64,000 nucleotides of DNA from Lactobacillus helsingborgensis (GCF_000970855.1 NZ_KQ034046.1:1194360-1258359), one strand, 5' to 3'; positions 26,314 through 36,132 are shown, counted from the first letter of the stretch. Numbers and translations: made by a program. The notes: generated from the letters alone by a model not told the origin.

Positions 26314-28989
26314 TTACTTAGCATCAAACCAATTATGACCATATCCGGAATCAGCTACAAGAGGTATGTCTAGTCTTACAGCCGACTGCATAACTTCCGG
26401 TACAATCTTTTTAATTGTTTCCAATTCATCCTTTGGCACATCAAAAATCAGCTCATCATGAACCTGGACTACCATCTTGGTCTTAAGATGCATGTCATCT
26501 AATTTTTTCTGCATGTTAATCATCGCTATCTTGATAATATCCGCAGCAGAACCTTGAATTGGCGAATTAATTGCTGTTCTCTCAGCAAATGAACGCACAT
26601 TAAAGTTTTTAGCATGAATATCTGGCAAGTAACGTCTTCTGTGCATAATTGTTTCGGCATATCCTTTTTCACGGGCTACCTGGACTGCTTTATTCATGTA
26701 ATCTTTAATTTGAGGATATTGCTCAAAATAATTATCTATGAATTGCTTGGCCTGCTTGCGACTGATATTAAGGTTTTTAGATAAACCGTAATCAGAAATG
26801 CCGTAAACAATACCGAAATTAACAGCTTTGGCCCTGCGGCGCATTAAAGGAGTGACATCGGCTGTTGATTTTAAGTGAAAAATTTTCATTGCGGTATGAG
26901 CGTGAATATCGTAACCGGTTCTAAAAGCTTCCTGCATCTGTTCATCGCCAGAAACTTGTGCCAAAACACGCAATTCAATTTGTGAATAATCACAGGAGAA
27001 AATGTAGCCATCAGGTTCACTAGGAACAAACGCTTTTCTAATTTGCTTACCTTCCTCGGTTCTGGTTGGAATATTTTGTAAATTAGGATCAACTGAGGAC
27101 AAACGACCGGTAGCAGTAAGAGTTTGCAAGTATCTGGTATGAACCCGACCGTCTTTTTGAATGACATCCAGTAAACCATTAACATAAGTTGACTGGATTT
27201 TAGCAATTTGCCGGTAAGTGAGAATTTGTCCAATAATGGGACTTTCATCTTTTAGCTGATTTAAGACATCAACTGATGTGGAATAACCGGTTTTGGTCTT
27301 TTTAATTGGCTTTAAGCCCATTTTTTCAAACAAAATATGACCTAATTGCTTAGGAGAATTAATATTAAATTCTTCACCAGCTTCATCATAAATTTGCTTT
27401 TCCATTTTCTTGAGCTCAACTGCAAACTCATCTTGAAGCTGCGTTAAAGTCTCAGCTTGAACTTTGATGCCATTGATTTCCATAACAGACAGAACTCTGG
27501 CAACAGGGATTTCAATATTGGCAAAAAGATCGTCTTGCTCGTGTTCTTTTAGTTTAGCTAACAATGTCTCTTTTAAGTTCTCGATTGCTTCTATCTTGCC
27601 AGCCAAATGATTAAATAACACCTGATCGTCTTCTGGAATGTGGGCACTTTTACCTTTACCATAAACGTCGTAATCACTTTTAACCGAATTATCACCGTAC
27701 ATCCGACATATCTCGCCCATATCATCCGAATTATTTTCATTATTAATCAAATACGAAGCAAGAAGCATGTCATAGTCAATGCCGCGAGCATGAATACCTA
27801 AACGATTTAAGCCAACTGTTGTCCGCTTTAAGTCAAAAACATTTTTAGTAATTTGCTTATTTTCCAGAATATTCTTAAGTTGCGGCTCTTTTAACAGGTC
27901 AACATTACGGCTTACATATATTTGCTTATCGATCTTAATGGCAAAACCAACAAAATCAGCTAAGTGGTAGTTAGCACCCAGCATTCCTAAATAAAAAGTA
28001 ATAGTTTGACCATCTTTAACTGCAAAGTTGTTAATGTCATTTTCTTTAAGCTCTGTAAAAGCAACTGCTTTATTATCTTTTACTGGTTGATCCTTTTGCC
28101 CAGCAGCACTTTCAGGGTCTAACTGGCTTAAAAACTTGCGAAAGTTCATTTTTTCATAGAATCTGCGCAATTTTTGATAGTCAACTTCGCGCCACTTAAT
28201 ATCATCAATCCCAATAGTTAAAGGGGTGTGGCGATCAATTGTTGCCAATTTTTTACCTAAAAGAGCCTTATCTTTGTCATTGATGAGGTTCTCTTTCATT
28301 TTTGAAGGTTTCATATCATCTATATGATCATAAAGGTTTTCTACAGAACCATATTCTTGGATAAGTTGTGAAGCCTTTTTGGGACCAATCTTAGTCACAC
28401 CAGGATAATTGTCAGAATTATCACCCATTAAGGCTTTCATATCGATAAATTCAGTTGGGGTAACACCATTAACTTCCTTCATGTGTTCAGGCGTATAAGC
28501 TTCCAAGTTCAACACACCGGATTTAGTGACCATTACTGTTGTTTGAGGTGAAGCTAGTTGCGTTAAATCTTTGTCTCCCGTAACAACAGTCACTTTGAAA
28601 CCCTCTTTTTCACCAATCGTCGCAAAAGTACCGATAATGTCATCGGCCTCATAATTGTCGAGTTCATAGGTGGATATGCCCAGATCATGTAAAAGTTCTT
28701 GAATGTATGGTAACTGTTCAGACAATTCAGACGGTGTTTTCTGTCTACCGCCTTTATAATCGGCATACATATTATTCCTAAAAGTAGTTTTACCCGCATC
28801 AAATGCGACTAAAACATGATCAGGTTTGACATCATTTAAGACGACATCAAGCATGTTTTTAAACGTATAAATGGCATTGGTATGCAATCCTTCAGGATTT
28901 CTAAAATTTTCAAGTTGACGGAACAGTGCATAAAAAGCACGAAAGGCAACTGAATTACCATCAATCAAAAGTAATTTTTTATCAGCCAT
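26314..28989 (-). CDS. polA: DNA polymerase I
   Basis: PolA fills gaps in repair and removes Okazaki primers. The 891-residue protein has an N-terminal 5' nuclease domain (about 1-290; LLIDGNSVAFRAFYA, EADDIIGT, GVTKIGPKKA), a central exonuclease-like domain (about 310-480) and the polymerase domain (about 490-891; DYSQIELRVLAQ, RRRAKAVNFGIVYG, VQVHDELIFD). The central domain lacks the DxE and other acidic residues of proofreading exonucleases, so it is probably inactive there, as in B. stearothermophilus Pol I. It starts the mutM-coaE-nrdR-dnaB-dnaI run. Confidence 0.96.
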   Translation of the reverse strand: MADKKLLLIDGNSVAFRAFYALFRQLENFRNPEGLHTNAIYTFKNMLDVVLNDVKPDHVLVAFDAGKTTFRNNMYADYKGGRQKTPSELSEQLPYIQELLHDLGISTYELDNYEADDIIGTFATIGEKEGFKVTVVTGDKDLTQLASPQTTVMVTKSGVLNLEAYTPEHMKEVNGVTPTEFIDMKALMGDNSDNYPGVTKIGPKKASQLIQEYGSVENLYDHIDDMKPSKMKENLINDKDKALLGKKLATIDRHTPLTIGIDDIKWREVDYQKLRRFYEKMNFRKFLSQLDPESAAGQKDQPVKDNKAVAFTELKENDINNFAVKDGQTITFYLGMLGANYHLADFVGFAIKIDKQIYVSRNVDLLKEPQLKNILENKQITKNVFDLKRTTVGLNRLGIHARGIDYDMLLASYLINNENNSDDMGEICRMYGDNSVKSDYDVYGKGKSAHIPEDDQVLFNHLAGKIEAIENLKETLLAKLKEHEQDDLFANIEIPVARVLSVMEINGIKVQAETLTQLQDEFAVELKKMEKQIYDEAGEEFNINSPKQLGHILFEKMGLKPIKKTKTGYSTSVDVLNQLKDESPIIGQILTYRQIAKIQSTYVNGLLDVIQKDGRVHTRYLQTLTATGRLSSVDPNLQNIPTRTEEGKQIRKAFVPSEPDGYIFSCDYSQIELRVLAQVSGDEQMQEAFRTGYDIHAHTAMKIFHLKSTADVTPLMRRRAKAVNFGIVYGISDYGLSKNLNISRKQAKQFIDNYFEQYPQIKDYMNKAVQVAREKGYAETIMHRRRYLPDIHAKNFNVRSFAERTAINSPIQGSAADIIKIAMINMQKKLDDMHLKTKMVVQVHDELIFDVPKDELETIKKIVPEVMQSAVRLDIPLVADSGYGHNWFDAK

Positions 28990-29111
28990 TAGTTCTCCTC
29001 ATAATTAAACCAAGTTTCTTAATTCAACTACCATTTTAACAGTTTTTGCTCACATCTTGCACAATACTGATTTATTTGCATTCTGAGGTAGTTGGTTCGC
29101 GCTTTTTTAAG

Positions 29112-29144
29112 TAAAAAGACCAAGTTTTAAAAACTTGATCTTTA
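29112..29144 (-). terminator. Terminator after murC
   Basis: On the minus strand AAAGATCAAGTTTT pairs with AAAACTTGGTCTTT and is followed by T residues, starting 15 bases past the murC stop. Confidence 0.8.
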
Positions 29145-29158
29145 GCTAAAAATTGCAA

Positions 29159-30472
29159 TTATTTTAATAACTTTTCCAAAGCGTCTTCATATTTGGTAAT
29201 ATCACCGGCACCCATGAAGACGATCACACTATCTTTGTTTTGAGCCAAATCGGCAATATTATCAAGGTCAATTACCTCTGCTCCAGGGATTTTGGCTACT
29301 AAGTCGTCACTAGTAATATCACCGCTCTTTTCTCTAGCAGAGGCATAGATTGGAGTGATATAAGCCTTATCAACTCCGCGCAAAATTTCTTCAAAATCAC
29401 TGGCATATTTTTTGGTCCTGGAAAAAGTATGTGGTTGAAATACTACTACCAAGCGTTTATCAGGGAATTTTTGTCTTGCTGCTTGAATTGTTGCCCGCAT
29501 TTCTGTCGGATGATGGGCATAGTCATCAATGATATTAATATCTTTAAAATCTTTTTCTGAAAACCGTCTTTTGGCTCCTTGATATGTCAATAAACCTTGT
29601 TGAATATCTGCTAACGGAATTTTTTCAGTATAAGCAACAGCTATCACCGCAGTAGCATTCAAAATATTATGATCGCCAAAAAGATGAATTGTAAAGTGAC
29701 CGATATTTTGTCCGTGATTTAACACAGTAAAACTGGACCCATGAGTTGATCTTGTGATTGCTACGGCTTGAAAATCATCGTCACTGTCAAAACCATAAGT
29801 ATATTTGGGGCAATCTGCTTTAAGCTGCTTTAAACGGCTATTTCCGCCCCAGACAAAAAGTCCTTTTTGCGTTTGCTGAGCAGCTGTTTGAAAGGCGGAA
29901 GTATAATCTGATTGATCTTTAAAATAATCTGGATGATCAAAATCAATATTGGTCATAATTTGGTAGTCAGGATGATACGCCAAAAAATGACGACGATATT
30001 CGTCAGCTTCATAAACAAAGAAGCGGGAGTTCTTAACACCCTTGCCCTCACCATCTCCTATTAAGTAAGATGTTGGTGCAGCTTCTCCTAACACGTGAGC
30101 TAAAAGACCTGTAGTAGAAGTTTTCCCATGAGTCCCAGAAACACCAATGCTAGTGTGCATCTTAATTATTTCTTCTACAGTATCAGGATAACTTTGCCAA
30201 GTAACATTTTTACTTTCACAAGCCTGCACTTCAACATTATCAGCTTTAAAAGCGTTGCCCTTAACAATTACCTGACCATTATCCTTAATGTTCTCGGCCG
30301 CAAATGAAGATATTTTTATACCCGCTTTAATCAGCGGTTCTTGCGTGAAAGTATACTTTGCGATATCACTGCCGGCCACATCAAAACCCAGGTCTTTTAA
30401 AACTAGAGCAAGAGCAGCCATTCCAGTTCCTTTAATTCCGATAAACCAAATCTGTTTATTTTTATCTAACAT
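29159..30472 (-). CDS. murC: UDP-N-acetylmuramate--L-alanine ligase
   Basis: MurC adds the first L-alanine to UDP-MurNAc in peptidoglycan precursor synthesis. The N-terminal Rossmann domain has GIKGTGMAALA (about 10-20), the central ATPase has GVSGTHGKTSTT (about 107-118), and the C-terminal domain has DDYAHHPTE. The start MLDKNK (437 residues) is preferred over an upstream in-frame codon because TGGAG lies 8 bases before it. The gene appears monocistronic, with terminators on both sides. Confidence 0.96.
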   Translation of the reverse strand: MLDKNKQIWFIGIKGTGMAALALVLKDLGFDVAGSDIAKYTFTQEPLIKAGIKISSFAAENIKDNGQVIVKGNAFKADNVEVQACESKNVTWQSYPDTVEEIIKMHTSIGVSGTHGKTSTTGLLAHVLGEAAPTSYLIGDGEGKGVKNSRFFVYEADEYRRHFLAYHPDYQIMTNIDFDHPDYFKDQSDYTSAFQTAAQQTQKGLFVWGGNSRLKQLKADCPKYTYGFDSDDDFQAVAITRSTHGSSFTVLNHGQNIGHFTIHLFGDHNILNATAVIAVAYTEKIPLADIQQGLLTYQGAKRRFSEKDFKDINIIDDYAHHPTEMRATIQAARQKFPDKRLVVVFQPHTFSRTKKYASDFEEILRGVDKAYITPIYASAREKSGDITSDDLVAKIPGAEVIDLDNIADLAQNKDSVIVFMGAGDITKYEDALEKLLK

Positions 30473-30583
30473 TTTCTGAACTCCAAAATCTTTTATCATT
30501 GCTATTTATTTTACCATTACTATCGCAAAATGAGCAGGACCATTACAAAACCATGATGAAATTTAAAATTCAATTATATGCGC

Positions 30584-30618
30584 AAAAAAAGACTTTACCT
30601 TTTTGTTGGTAAAGTCTG
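30584..30618 (-). terminator. Terminator of the ecsA-ytpR operon
   Basis: On the minus strand AGACTTTACC and GGTAAAGTCT form a 10-bp stem followed by TTTTTTT, a few bases after the ytpR stop codon. Confidence 0.85.
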
Positions 30619-30624
30619 CTACTT

Positions 30625-31272
30625 TTATAAAGTGATTTGTCCTTCGGCTAAAAGCTGATCGCACTTTTCCGGATCAAATTCATCGCCAGCATTAAAATCA
30701 GCCGGAACTACCAAAATACCCCTTTTTTGCGGAGCATGTTCAAGACCCAATTCACGAGCTGAACAAATCATACCATAAGAATCAACATGGCGTAGTTGAC
30801 CGGGCCAAATCATTTGACCATTAGGCATCAAAGTACCAGGCAAGGCAACTACGACTTTTTGTCCCTGTGCAATGTTAGGTGCACCACACACAATTTGGTG
30901 TTCTTCGCCGTTACCTACATCAACAGTAGTGACATGAAGGTGGTCAGAGTCAGGGTGTTTTTCACAAGTTTTGACATAGCCGTAAACTAAAGTTGGTTTG
31001 CCGTATGCCAGTTTATCCGTAAAACCAGCTTCTGCTAATTTTTTATTTAAAGAGGCTAAATCTTCTTCATTTAGTTTAACCTGACCATTAGGCAAACTAT
31101 CGTAATCAATTACTTCGTTGACATTGAAAAAATTATAACCTGTGACATTCCCTTTTTCATCAGTGATACGAGTAATGTCATCTTTTTCCTCATACTCACT
31201 TTTACCCTTATCTTGGCCCAAAATCACAATCAGGGTATTAGGATAACTTTCTTTATTAATACTTGTAATCAT
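30625..31272 (-). CDS. ytpR: YtpR-family tRNA-binding domain protein
   Basis: This 215-residue protein has a C-terminal EMAP-type OB-fold (about 95-205) homologous to the N-terminal domain of PheT; compare VDVGNGEEHQIVCGAPNIAQGQKVVVALPG here with the matching stretch in pheT. The N-terminal half (about 1-90) is the DUF4479 domain. It probably binds tRNA structure, but no enzymatic motif is visible. It is the last gene of an operon with ecsAB, trmB and thioredoxin and ends at a strong terminator. Its cellular role is not known. Confidence 0.85.
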   Translation of the reverse strand: MITSINKESYPNTLIVILGQDKGKSEYEEKDDITRITDEKGNVTGYNFFNVNEVIDYDSLPNGQVKLNEEDLASLNKKLAEAGFTDKLAYGKPTLVYGYVKTCEKHPDSDHLHVTTVDVGNGEEHQIVCGAPNIAQGQKVVVALPGTLMPNGQMIWPGQLRHVDSYGMICSARELGLEHAPQKRGILVVPADFNAGDEFDPEKCDQLLAEGQITL

Positions 31273-31292
31273 GAATCACAATCCTCTTTCAC

Positions 31293-31613
31293 TTAGTCAA
31301 GCGACCGCAAAAAACTTTCAACCTCATCCTTAGTTTTACGATCCTTATTAACTAGTCTACCAATTTCTGTGCCATCTTGGTAGACCACAAATGAAGGAAT
31401 GCCCATGATATTCATTTCTTTAGCTATATCCACAGAGCCATCACGGTCTATTTGATAAAATTTACTGTCAGCAAAATCTTTTTCAATTTCAGGCATAAAC
31501 GGATCCAAAAAACGGCAATCTGGACACCAACCAGCAGAAAATTCTAAAACAACACGACCATTTTTGGTAATATCTGCTAATTTAGCTTTGTTTAATTCTT
31601 TTATTTGTTCCAT
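31293..31613 (-). CDS. Thioredoxin-family protein
   Basis: This 106-residue cytoplasmic thiol-disulfide protein has a thioredoxin fold. The active site reads GWCPDC (Cys30 and Cys33) rather than the canonical WCGPC, which would change its redox potential. The cis-proline in MGIPSFV (about 71-77) is retained. No signal peptide is seen. It sits 20 bases before ytpR and 34 after trmB in one operon. It resembles B. subtilis YtpP, which is next to ytpR there as well. Confidence 0.9.
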   Translation of the reverse strand: MEQIKELNKAKLADITKNGRVVLEFSAGWCPDCRFLDPFMPEIEKDFADSKFYQIDRDGSVDIAKEMNIMGIPSFVVYQDGTEIGRLVNKDRKTKDEVESFLRSLD

Positions 31614-31647
31614 TTTTGAAAAAACCTCTCTTTTCTCTATCTATAAA

Positions 31648-32307
31648 TTATTTTACTCCAAAATCAGCATGCAAAGCATAAATCGGGTTGCCCTGAGCAG
31701 CAAATTTATGCTCATATTCAGTTTCAATATTAGCTGCTAGAACTTCTTCCTTTTCATTATGAAGGTCTACGGAAACAAAATCAAAATTCATCCCAAAATT
31801 ATTCATACTTTGAAGAGAATAGGCAAAAAGACCTGCATTATCAGTTTTAAACTCTACTTGACCGTTTGCACGCAAGACCGTTTGGTATTTTTGTAAAAAA
31901 GTTTTATAAGTTAGCCGTCTTTTCTCATGTCTGGTCTTAGGCCAAGGATCGCTGAAATTTAAATAAATTTTGCTAGCAATGTGAGCGCTAAAAAATGCGT
32001 CAATATTGGCAGCATCCCCACAGAGAATTTGTAAATTAGACAATTCTTTTGCTAGTTTCGTCCGCAAAATCATGCCTGCAGCGGTCATTTGCAACTCAAG
32101 AGCAACAAAATTTTTCTCAGGATACTTCTCAGCCATTGTGGTAATAAATTTCCCTTTTCCAGGACCTACTTCAATTTCCAGTGGTCTTGAAATATCAGCA
32201 AACCGCTTTGACCAATCAATTTTCAGACTTGGATCAGGTCGATCAATCACACTTTCCGGATGCTCATGGACAAGCTTTACAGCCCACGGTTTGTTTCGTA
32301 ATCTCAT
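31648..32307 (-). CDS. trmB: tRNA (guanine-N7)-methyltransferase
   Basis: TrmB makes m7G46 in the variable loop of many tRNAs using SAM. The 219-residue protein shows the SAM-binding motif LEIEVGPGKGKF (about 43-54), the acidic EL pair in FVALELQ, the IYLNFSDPWPKTRHEKRRL catalytic loop (about 114-132), and the TDN and TEYEHKF elements at the C-terminus. It follows ecsB by 5 bases. Together with ytpR it gives the operon a tRNA theme. Confidence 0.95.
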   Translation of the reverse strand: MRLRNKPWAVKLVHEHPESVIDRPDPSLKIDWSKRFADISRPLEIEVGPGKGKFITTMAEKYPEKNFVALELQMTAAGMILRTKLAKELSNLQILCGDAANIDAFFSAHIASKIYLNFSDPWPKTRHEKRRLTYKTFLQKYQTVLRANGQVEFKTDNAGLFAYSLQSMNNFGMNFDFVSVDLHNEKEEVLAANIETEYEHKFAAQGNPIYALHADFGVK

Positions 32308-32312
32308 CTATT

Positions 32313-33512
32313 CTACGACTTCCTTTTCTTTACTTTTGCTGGTAAGTATAACCTTAATACGACCCAGCTGAAAACAACTAGGCACCCCATTGCTTCAAAC
32401 AGGTGTAAATTGACTGGCAAGGTAAGCAGCCACGAAATACTGATAATCAACCACTGCATTAACATCATTCCTGCTAAAGCCGAGACCATATCCAAGCCAC
32501 GGTTGGTGTGCTCAATCGGATAGACTCGATACATAATGTTATCATCAAATTCATCAACCATCGGTACTAATTGGTAAATTGTTAAAAATACTACTAGGCA
32601 CGATAAACCTAACGCCCAGAGCCAATTTTGCACTAACCAAGAAACCAATACAGCAAATGCAGTCATTCGCACTATTAAATTGATATTTTCAGGATTCCTA
32701 AGAACTGACCGGCGATATAAAAACTTATTGGGATTTTCCAATGCCATCTTCTTTGGTAATAAAAAGTCTAAATATTTTCTCCTTTTAACATTGGTTTGTC
32801 TTTCTTTGACATCAGTAAACATGCTAAAAGCGTTAAAAACAACATTTTTGCGCTTTTTTTCTTGATCGACGGCATATTGCCAGTCAAACAAAGCTGCATG
32901 CTGCGGCTTTAAAACAAAAATTATTAGGCAGATAACTAATAAACCTGCAATTATCAGTAAACTTTTGGGCTTAAACATTCCCAAACCAAACAAAAAAAGG
33001 AAAAAGATATTTACTAGCGAGATGGAAATCTTACGGTTAAAAAACAAATTATGTTCCATAATTTTAAGCTGCAGCAGCTTAGCTAAAAAAACAGCCAAAA
33101 CAGCAAAAATATAATCTATTAGTTCAATCCTTGCCTTAATCGTAGCAAAAGGAAATAAAATTCCTGCCGTTAACACCAAGCAAATTGTAGGTACAATCAA
33201 GCTGTAATTTAGCATTGGTTTCAAATATAATTTTATATTTTCATCTTCAGGCAGTAAAAATTGTAAATCAGCTGGTTTTAGCAAAGTTACCAGTTTGCCT
33301 ATTAAAAGTGGCAGCCAAAGCAAAATACTAACTAGTGGACGGTAGTACCACAGATTTTCGGGCATGGTTTTCATTGTCTGCGCATACCAAAACATGAGTG
33401 CACCAAAAAGAAAAATCAGAGCTAAGATAAAGAAATCATTAAAAACCAATACTAGATATTTTAAAGATTGGCGTAAATTTTCCTGCAGCCTTCTTTTAGC
33501 CAAATCACGCAT
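32313..33512 (-). CDS. ecsB: ABC transporter permease EcsB
   Basis: EcsB is the membrane part of the EcsAB exporter-type ABC system. In B. subtilis loss of Ecs affects protein secretion, competence and the intramembrane protease RasP; the cargo is not settled. The 399-residue protein has about nine to ten hydrophobic segments and the amphipathic charged loop DQEKKRKNVVFNAFSMF (about 215-235). It overlaps ecsA by 8 bases, ensuring coupled translation. Confidence 0.88.
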   Translation of the reverse strand: MRDLAKRRLQENLRQSLKYLVLVFNDFFILALIFLFGALMFWYAQTMKTMPENLWYYRPLVSILLWLPLLIGKLVTLLKPADLQFLLPEDENIKLYLKPMLNYSLIVPTICLVLTAGILFPFATIKARIELIDYIFAVLAVFLAKLLQLKIMEHNLFFNRKISISLVNIFFLFLFGLGMFKPKSLLIIAGLLVICLIIFVLKPQHAALFDWQYAVDQEKKRKNVVFNAFSMFTDVKERQTNVKRRKYLDFLLPKKMALENPNKFLYRRSVLRNPENINLIVRMTAFAVLVSWLVQNWLWALGLSCLVVFLTIYQLVPMVDEFDDNIMYRVYPIEHTNRGLDMVSALAGMMLMQWLIISISWLLTLPVNLHLFEAMGCLVVFSWVVLRLYLPAKVKKRKS

Positions 33513-34245
33513 TTTGTTGCTCCTGACTTAAAATTTGGTAAATTTGGTCAAATGAATCTGTTTCCTTTAAACCATAGTGCATGCGAATTTCGGCTAAAGT
33601 GCCGGCAGCCGTAATTTTGCCATTATTTAAGACCGCGTAACGTGAAACGGCCTGAACACTGTTAGCTAAAATATGTGTTGACATTAACACCATTTTACCT
33701 TGACCAGCAGCGCTTTTGATTAATTGTACTAAATTAGCTACTGCTAAAGGATCTAGTCCAGTAAACGGCTCGTCAATTACAAGTAGTTTCGTATTTGCTA
33801 AAAAGGCGCTTACAATCATCACCTTTTGCTTCATACCCTTAGAAAAGTGAATTGGCAGCCAATCAAGCTTATCATCTAGCCTAAACATCTGCAGCAACTC
33901 ATGAGCTTTTGCCCAAGCCTGTTTTTCATCTAACTGATAGCTAAGAATAGTTAATTGCAGATGTTCCTTCAAAGTCAGTTCTGAATACAAAACTGGTGTT
34001 TCGGGAATATATGCAACTTGTCTTTTAAATTTAGTTGGTTGAGCAGCTAAATCAATGCCATTCAGAGTAATTTTCCCTTTTTGGGGTCTTAATAAGCCCA
34101 GAATGTGTTTAATAGTAGTAGATTTACCAGCACCATTTAGCCCAATAACCCCTAAAACTTCCCCTGGTTTAATTTCCAAGTTAATATCTTTAATGACCGG
34201 CACACCCGTATAGCCACCTGTCAAATGTTCAATTTTTAAAGTCAT
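33505..34245 (-). CDS. ecsA: ABC transporter ATP-binding protein EcsA
   Basis: This is the ATPase partner of EcsB. The 246-residue protein has Walker A GLNGAGKST (about 36-44), Q loop AYIPETPVLY, signature HFSKGMKQKVM (about 137-147) and Walker B LLVIDEPFTGLD. The start MTLKIEHL is used because AGG precedes it at close spacing and the length matches B. subtilis EcsA (247); a further ATG lies 11 codons upstream. It is divergent from hit, as in B. subtilis. Confidence 0.93.
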   Translation of the reverse strand: MTLKIEHLTGGYTGVPVIKDINLEIKPGEVLGVIGLNGAGKSTTIKHILGLLRPQKGKITLNGIDLAAQPTKFKRQVAYIPETPVLYSELTLKEHLQLTILSYQLDEKQAWAKAHELLQMFRLDDKLDWLPIHFSKGMKQKVMIVSAFLANTKLLVIDEPFTGLDPLAVANLVQLIKSAAGQGKMVLMSTHILANSVQAVSRYAVLNNGKITAAGTLAEIRMHYGLKETDSFDQIYQILSQEQQNA

Positions 34246-34335
34246 ATTTCCTATCTTTCTTTTAATGAATTTACTCATTTATTATGATAGCATGATATTA
34301 AAAGAAACTAAATTTTGAAGTGAAGAGGTTTTAAA

Positions 34336-34767
34336 ATGGAAGATTTAGATAAAGACTGCTTATTCTGCAAAATTATCAGAGGCGAGGCCAGCAGTTACAC
34401 AATTTTTGAAAACGATGATGTCAAAGCATTCTTGGACTTATCTCAAGTTAATCCCGGCCATACTTTGATGGTCCCGAAAAAACATATTACAAACTTTTTC
34501 GATTATACAGCTGCTGATGCTCAGCGCTACTTACAATACATTCCAGCAATTGCAAATGCAATTAAAAAATTCGATCCCAGAATCACCGGTATGAATATTA
34601 GCAGCAATAACGGCGCCAGTGCCAGTCAAGTCGTTATGCACTCACATATTCATTTCATTCCCCGCTTTGACGGAGACGGCTTAAAAATTGCCACCCGTAA
34701 TAATGCGGAAAAATACACTGACGAAGATTATCAAAAAGTGGCTGCCGCAATTAGAGCACAATTTTAA
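34336..34767 (+). CDS. hit: HIT-family nucleotide hydrolase/transferase
   Basis: This 143-residue protein belongs to the HIT superfamily, which splits phosphoramidate or adenylated nucleotides such as AMP-lysine. The signature MHSHIHFIPR (about 104-113) carries the His triad. A CLFC pair near the N-terminus (residues 8-11) may bind zinc. It is divergent from ecsA and 9 bases ahead of the YtxH-like gene; the hit-yhaH-prsA order is the same as in B. subtilis. Confidence 0.94.
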   Translation: MEDLDKDCLFCKIIRGEASSYTIFENDDVKAFLDLSQVNPGHTLMVPKKHITNFFDYTAADAQRYLQYIPAIANAIKKFDPRITGMNISSNNGASASQVVMHSHIHFIPRFDGDGLKIATRNNAEKYTDEDYQKVAAAIRAQF

Positions 34768-34776
34768 GGTGATGAG

Positions 34777-35118
34777 ATGAAACATTTTAGTATTGGTTTA
34801 GCAGTTGGAGCAGGTTTTGGCGTAGTACTTTCATTATTTAAAGATAAAAATGGTAAGCGTTTATTCCCAGAAGTGCAAAAAGGCGTTAACGCTCTTAAAG
34901 CTGATATTCAGGATCTTTCTGCTTCTCAAGCCAAGCTGAAAACAGCTCAGCAAAACCTAAAGAATTCTCTGCCACAAGCTAAGAAAGCAATTTCTGAATT
35001 ACAAAATGAATTAGAATATTACCAGATCAGCGTGAACCGAATCATTCACAAGTTAAAAGCTAAAACTGCAACTTTCCAGCATAATGATGATGAAGAAATG
35101 AATAGTTCTAAAAATTAG
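34777..35118 (+). CDS. YtxH-like protein (YhaH position)
   Basis: This 113-residue small protein has a short hydrophobic N-terminal segment (IGLAVGAGFGVVLSLF, about 5-20), followed by a KDKNGKRL motif and a long helical, probably coiled-coil region (about 40-100). This is the plan of YtxH-domain proteins, general stress and envelope proteins of unknown mechanism. Position between hit and prsA matches B. subtilis yhaH. GGTGATG overlaps its start. Confidence 0.78.
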   Translation: MKHFSIGLAVGAGFGVVLSLFKDKNGKRLFPEVQKGVNALKADIQDLSASQAKLKTAQQNLKNSLPQAKKAISELQNELEYYQISVNRIIHKLKAKTATFQHNDDEEMNSSKN

Positions 35119-35232
35119 TAAAGAAACTAAGAATTTTTGGCAAAAAACGAAAAAATAAAAACTAGATTTGCCAGTTTATGTTATATTAGTTGACGGTGAC
35201 TTAATTTATTAAGGATGTGGAGAATTTATTTT

Positions 35233-36132
35233 ATGAAGAAATATATTAAAAAAGCTGCTGCGGTAATTGCTGTCGCAGGAATTGCATTGTCAACAGCCGC
35301 TTGTTCTAGTGGTAATAAAACTGTTGCTTCCTATAAAGGCGGTAAGATTACTCAGCAAGAATACTATGATGAGATGAAAAAATCTCAGTCTGGTAAAACT
35401 GCCTTGGCTAACATGCTTATTAATCATATTCTTGAGCAACAATATGGCGACAAGGTATCAAAAAAGCAAGTCGATAAACAATACAATAATTATAAAAAGC
35501 AATACGGCAATCAGTTTGAAGCAGTTCTGCAACAAAATGGTATGACCGTATCAAGTTTTAAGCAAAACCTGAAAACCAACCTGCTTTCTGAAGCTGCTCT
35601 AAAAGACATTAAAAAGATTTCAAAGAGCCAAGAAGAAAAGGCTTGGAAAGCCTACCAACCAAAAGTAACAGTTCAACACATTTTAGTTTCTAAGAAATCA
35701 AAGGCTGAACAAATCACTGCTGAACTCAAAAATGGTAAGAGTTTCAAGAGTCTGGTCAAGAAATATTCTTTAGATACAGGAACTAAAAATAATGCTGGCA
35801 AGTTGCCGGCATTTGACTCAACTGACACTAGTTTAGATCCTGCTTTTAAGGCAGCTGCATTTAAACTGAAGACGGGTGAGACCACTAAAAGTCCAATAAA
35901 ATCTCAGTCAGGTTATCACATAATTAGAATGATTAAGCACCCGGCTAAGGGAACTTTTGCTTCACACAAGAAGGAAATTGATAATCAAATTTACCAAACA
36001 ATGTCACAAGATCAACAAACGATGCATGAAGTCATCTCTAAGGTAATCAAAAAAGCTGGAGTTGATATTAAAGATAAAGACTTGAAGGATGTCTTAGCTT
36101 CCTATGTTTCAACTCCATCGACTAAAAAATAA
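35233..36132 (+). CDS. prsA: Foldase PrsA, parvulin-type lipoprotein
   Basis: PrsA helps secreted proteins fold on the outer face of the membrane. The 299-residue lipoprotein has a signal peptide ending STAAC (Cys24), an N-terminal chaperone arm (about 30-135) and a PpiC parvulin domain (about 140-235) with QHILVSKK, SLDTGTKNNAGKLPAF and SGYHIIRM. A C-terminal helical arm completes it. The start with a lipoprotein signal is used; an earlier in-frame ATG at 35215 would add six residues overlapping the ribosome binding site. It ends at a bidirectional terminator. Confidence 0.95.
   Translation: MKKYIKKAAAVIAVAGIALSTAACSSGNKTVASYKGGKITQQEYYDEMKKSQSGKTALANMLINHILEQQYGDKVSKKQVDKQYNNYKKQYGNQFEAVLQQNGMTVSSFKQNLKTNLLSEAALKDIKKISKSQEEKAWKAYQPKVTVQHILVSKKSKAEQITAELKNGKSFKSLVKKYSLDTGTKNNAGKLPAFDSTDTSLDPAFKAAAFKLKTGETTKSPIKSQSGYHIIRMIKHPAKGTFASHKKEIDNQIYQTMSQDQQTMHEVISKVIKKAGVDIKDKDLKDVLASYVSTPSTKK

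Noticed and set aside
27400-28150. PolA proofreading domain loss as a recent mutation
   Set aside because: The exonuclease-like domain lacks acidic residues as in other Firmicute Pol I enzymes, so this is ancestral and not a defect.
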